Assembly: GCA_947177175.1 (NCBI GenBank)
Contig: CAMWTK010000011.1
Location: forward strand, 1-48,566
Origin: an uncultured Treponema sp.
GTDB lineage: Bacteria > Spirochaetota > Spirochaetia > Treponematales > Treponemataceae
Direction: 5' to 3'
DNA length: 48,566 bases
Below are positions 48,150 to 48,566 of the stretch, one piece after another (the stretch's first letter is position 1; each line of letters starts with the position of its first letter). The notes under the pieces are model-generated. The model saw nothing but the letters and a program-made list of their open reading frames with translations. It was not told the DNA's origin and did no database searches. Both the position numbers and the translations under genes were made by a program.

Positions 48150-48566
48150 TCCCGACAAGTGCGCATTTGGCACAACAAATTTCCTCTCAGCGGCCGACAA
48201 GCACGCATTCGGCGCACCAAATTTGTCCATACAAGGTTGCGCGGTGGCATCGTGCGCACCAAATTCGTTCATGCAAGGTTGCGCGGTGGCATTTTGCGCA
48301 CCAAATTTGCCCATACAAGACTGCACGACGACATCTTGCCCACCAAATTCGTCCGTACAAGACTGTGCGGCGGCATCTTGCGCACCAAATTCGTCCGTGC
48401 AGGTCTGCGCAATGGCATTTTGCGCATCAAATTCGTCCGCGCAGGGGTGCGCGACGGCATCTTGCGTACCAAATTCGTCCGTACAAGAGTGCGCGATGGC
48501 ATCTTGTACACCAAATTCGTCCGCGCAGGGGTGCGCGACGGCATCTTGCGTACCAAATTCGTCCGT
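48150..48566 (-). repeat. 42-bp tandem array C (runs off the window)
   Basis: AAATT recurs at 48177, 48219, 48261, 48303, 48345, 48387, 48429, 48471, 48513 and 48555: ten copies at exactly 42 bases. The first two to three copies, next to the element, are more degenerate. The minus-strand unit (GCAAGATGCC, CGGACGAATTTGG) aligns with arrays A and B. No gene is recognised from 47889 to the end. Confidence 0.85.

Noticed and set aside
47175..48326. 383-codon minus-strand ORF opposite thrH and element copy 2
   Set aside because: It is mostly antisense to thrH and otherwise repeat DNA; its peptide SEVEGF-type segment is the translated hairpin element.
48269..48556. Minus-strand ORF of 14-residue basic repeats (TNLVRKMPSRTPAR)
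   Set aside because: It is a by-product of a stop-free 42-bp tandem repeat; it has no ribosome site or promoter, and the related arrays have 41-bp units that would shift frame at every copy.
48177..48566. Regularly spaced repeats resembling a CRISPR array
   Set aside because: The 42-base periodicity covers the whole unit; there are no unique spacers between conserved repeats. The same holds for the 41-bp arrays at 11043 and 18130. No cas genes are present.

Overview
The window looks like a chromosomal segment of a Treponema-type spirochaete, probably a gut or rumen species. The main reasons are: a cheA-cheW/CheR-like-cheX-cheY chemotaxis operon of the treponemal type; LL-diaminopimelate aminotransferase (dapL) for lysine/meso-DAP synthesis; the ispE-spoVG-tRNA-Gln-rplY cluster; many lipoproteins with spirochaete-like lipoboxes; and an expansin-like plant-cell-wall protein. 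Base composition is GC-rich by eye. No rRNA, CRISPR array, prophage or intact insertion sequence was found.

Layout. 1-5000: end of an acyl-CoA-synthetase-like gene and the che operon (minus). 5.1-9.8 kb: outer-membrane barrel protein, dapL, icd, murI. 9.8-15.8 kb: zinc-ribbon protein, a lipoprotein broken by an in-frame TAG, a 900-base gene-poor repeat island, pentapeptide/MBL-fold pair, HEGWH metalloprotease-like lipoprotein, small unknowns. 15.9-18.1 kb: XRE regulator, NlpC/P60 lipid- or wall-associated hydrolase, YbaK-like deacylase, and an expansin lipoprotein split by an 8-G run. 18.1-23.5 kb: a 41-bp tandem array, ilvN, a DAHP synthase-prephenate dehydratase fusion, thrA (AK-HSD). 23.6-30.5 kb: HtrA-like lipoprotein, TPR protein, tilS, rplY, tRNA-Gln, spoVG, ispE. 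30.7-37.3 kb: an extremely acidic protein, rsfS, LCP protein, nadD-yqeK, obgE, rpmA, prp, rplU, argG. 37.4-44.7 kb: YihY-cNMP fusion, pyrG, degP/htrA, adhesin-like protein, map, J-domain protein. 44.8-48.6 kb: gltA, rsuA-like, thrH, then a second repeat island that runs off the end.

How the genes fit together. Amino-acid supply is prominent: gltA and icd feed 2-oxoglutarate/glutamate, thrA and thrH handle homoserine/threonine, dapL lysine and wall DAP, argG arginine, the aroF-pheA fusion phenylalanine, ilvN branched-chain regulation. Ribosome and translation genes (rplU, rpmA, prp, obgE, rsfS, rplY, tilS, rsuA) form two blocks.

The most unusual signals are not single genes. (1) About a dozen transcription units have a promoter with a -35, a 16-18 base spacer and a -10 box ending only 5-9 bases before the start codon, predicting leaderless mRNAs. 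(2) A dispersed ~127-base double-hairpin element occurs twice in opposite orientation; its long stem differs between copies but stays paired, and each copy is joined on the same side to a 41/42-bp tandem array; a third array of the same family sits directly upstream of the expansin gene. (3) Two homopolymeric tracts (G8 in the expansin gene, C10 downstream of thrH) sit exactly where a length change would restore a long reading frame, suggesting phase variation.
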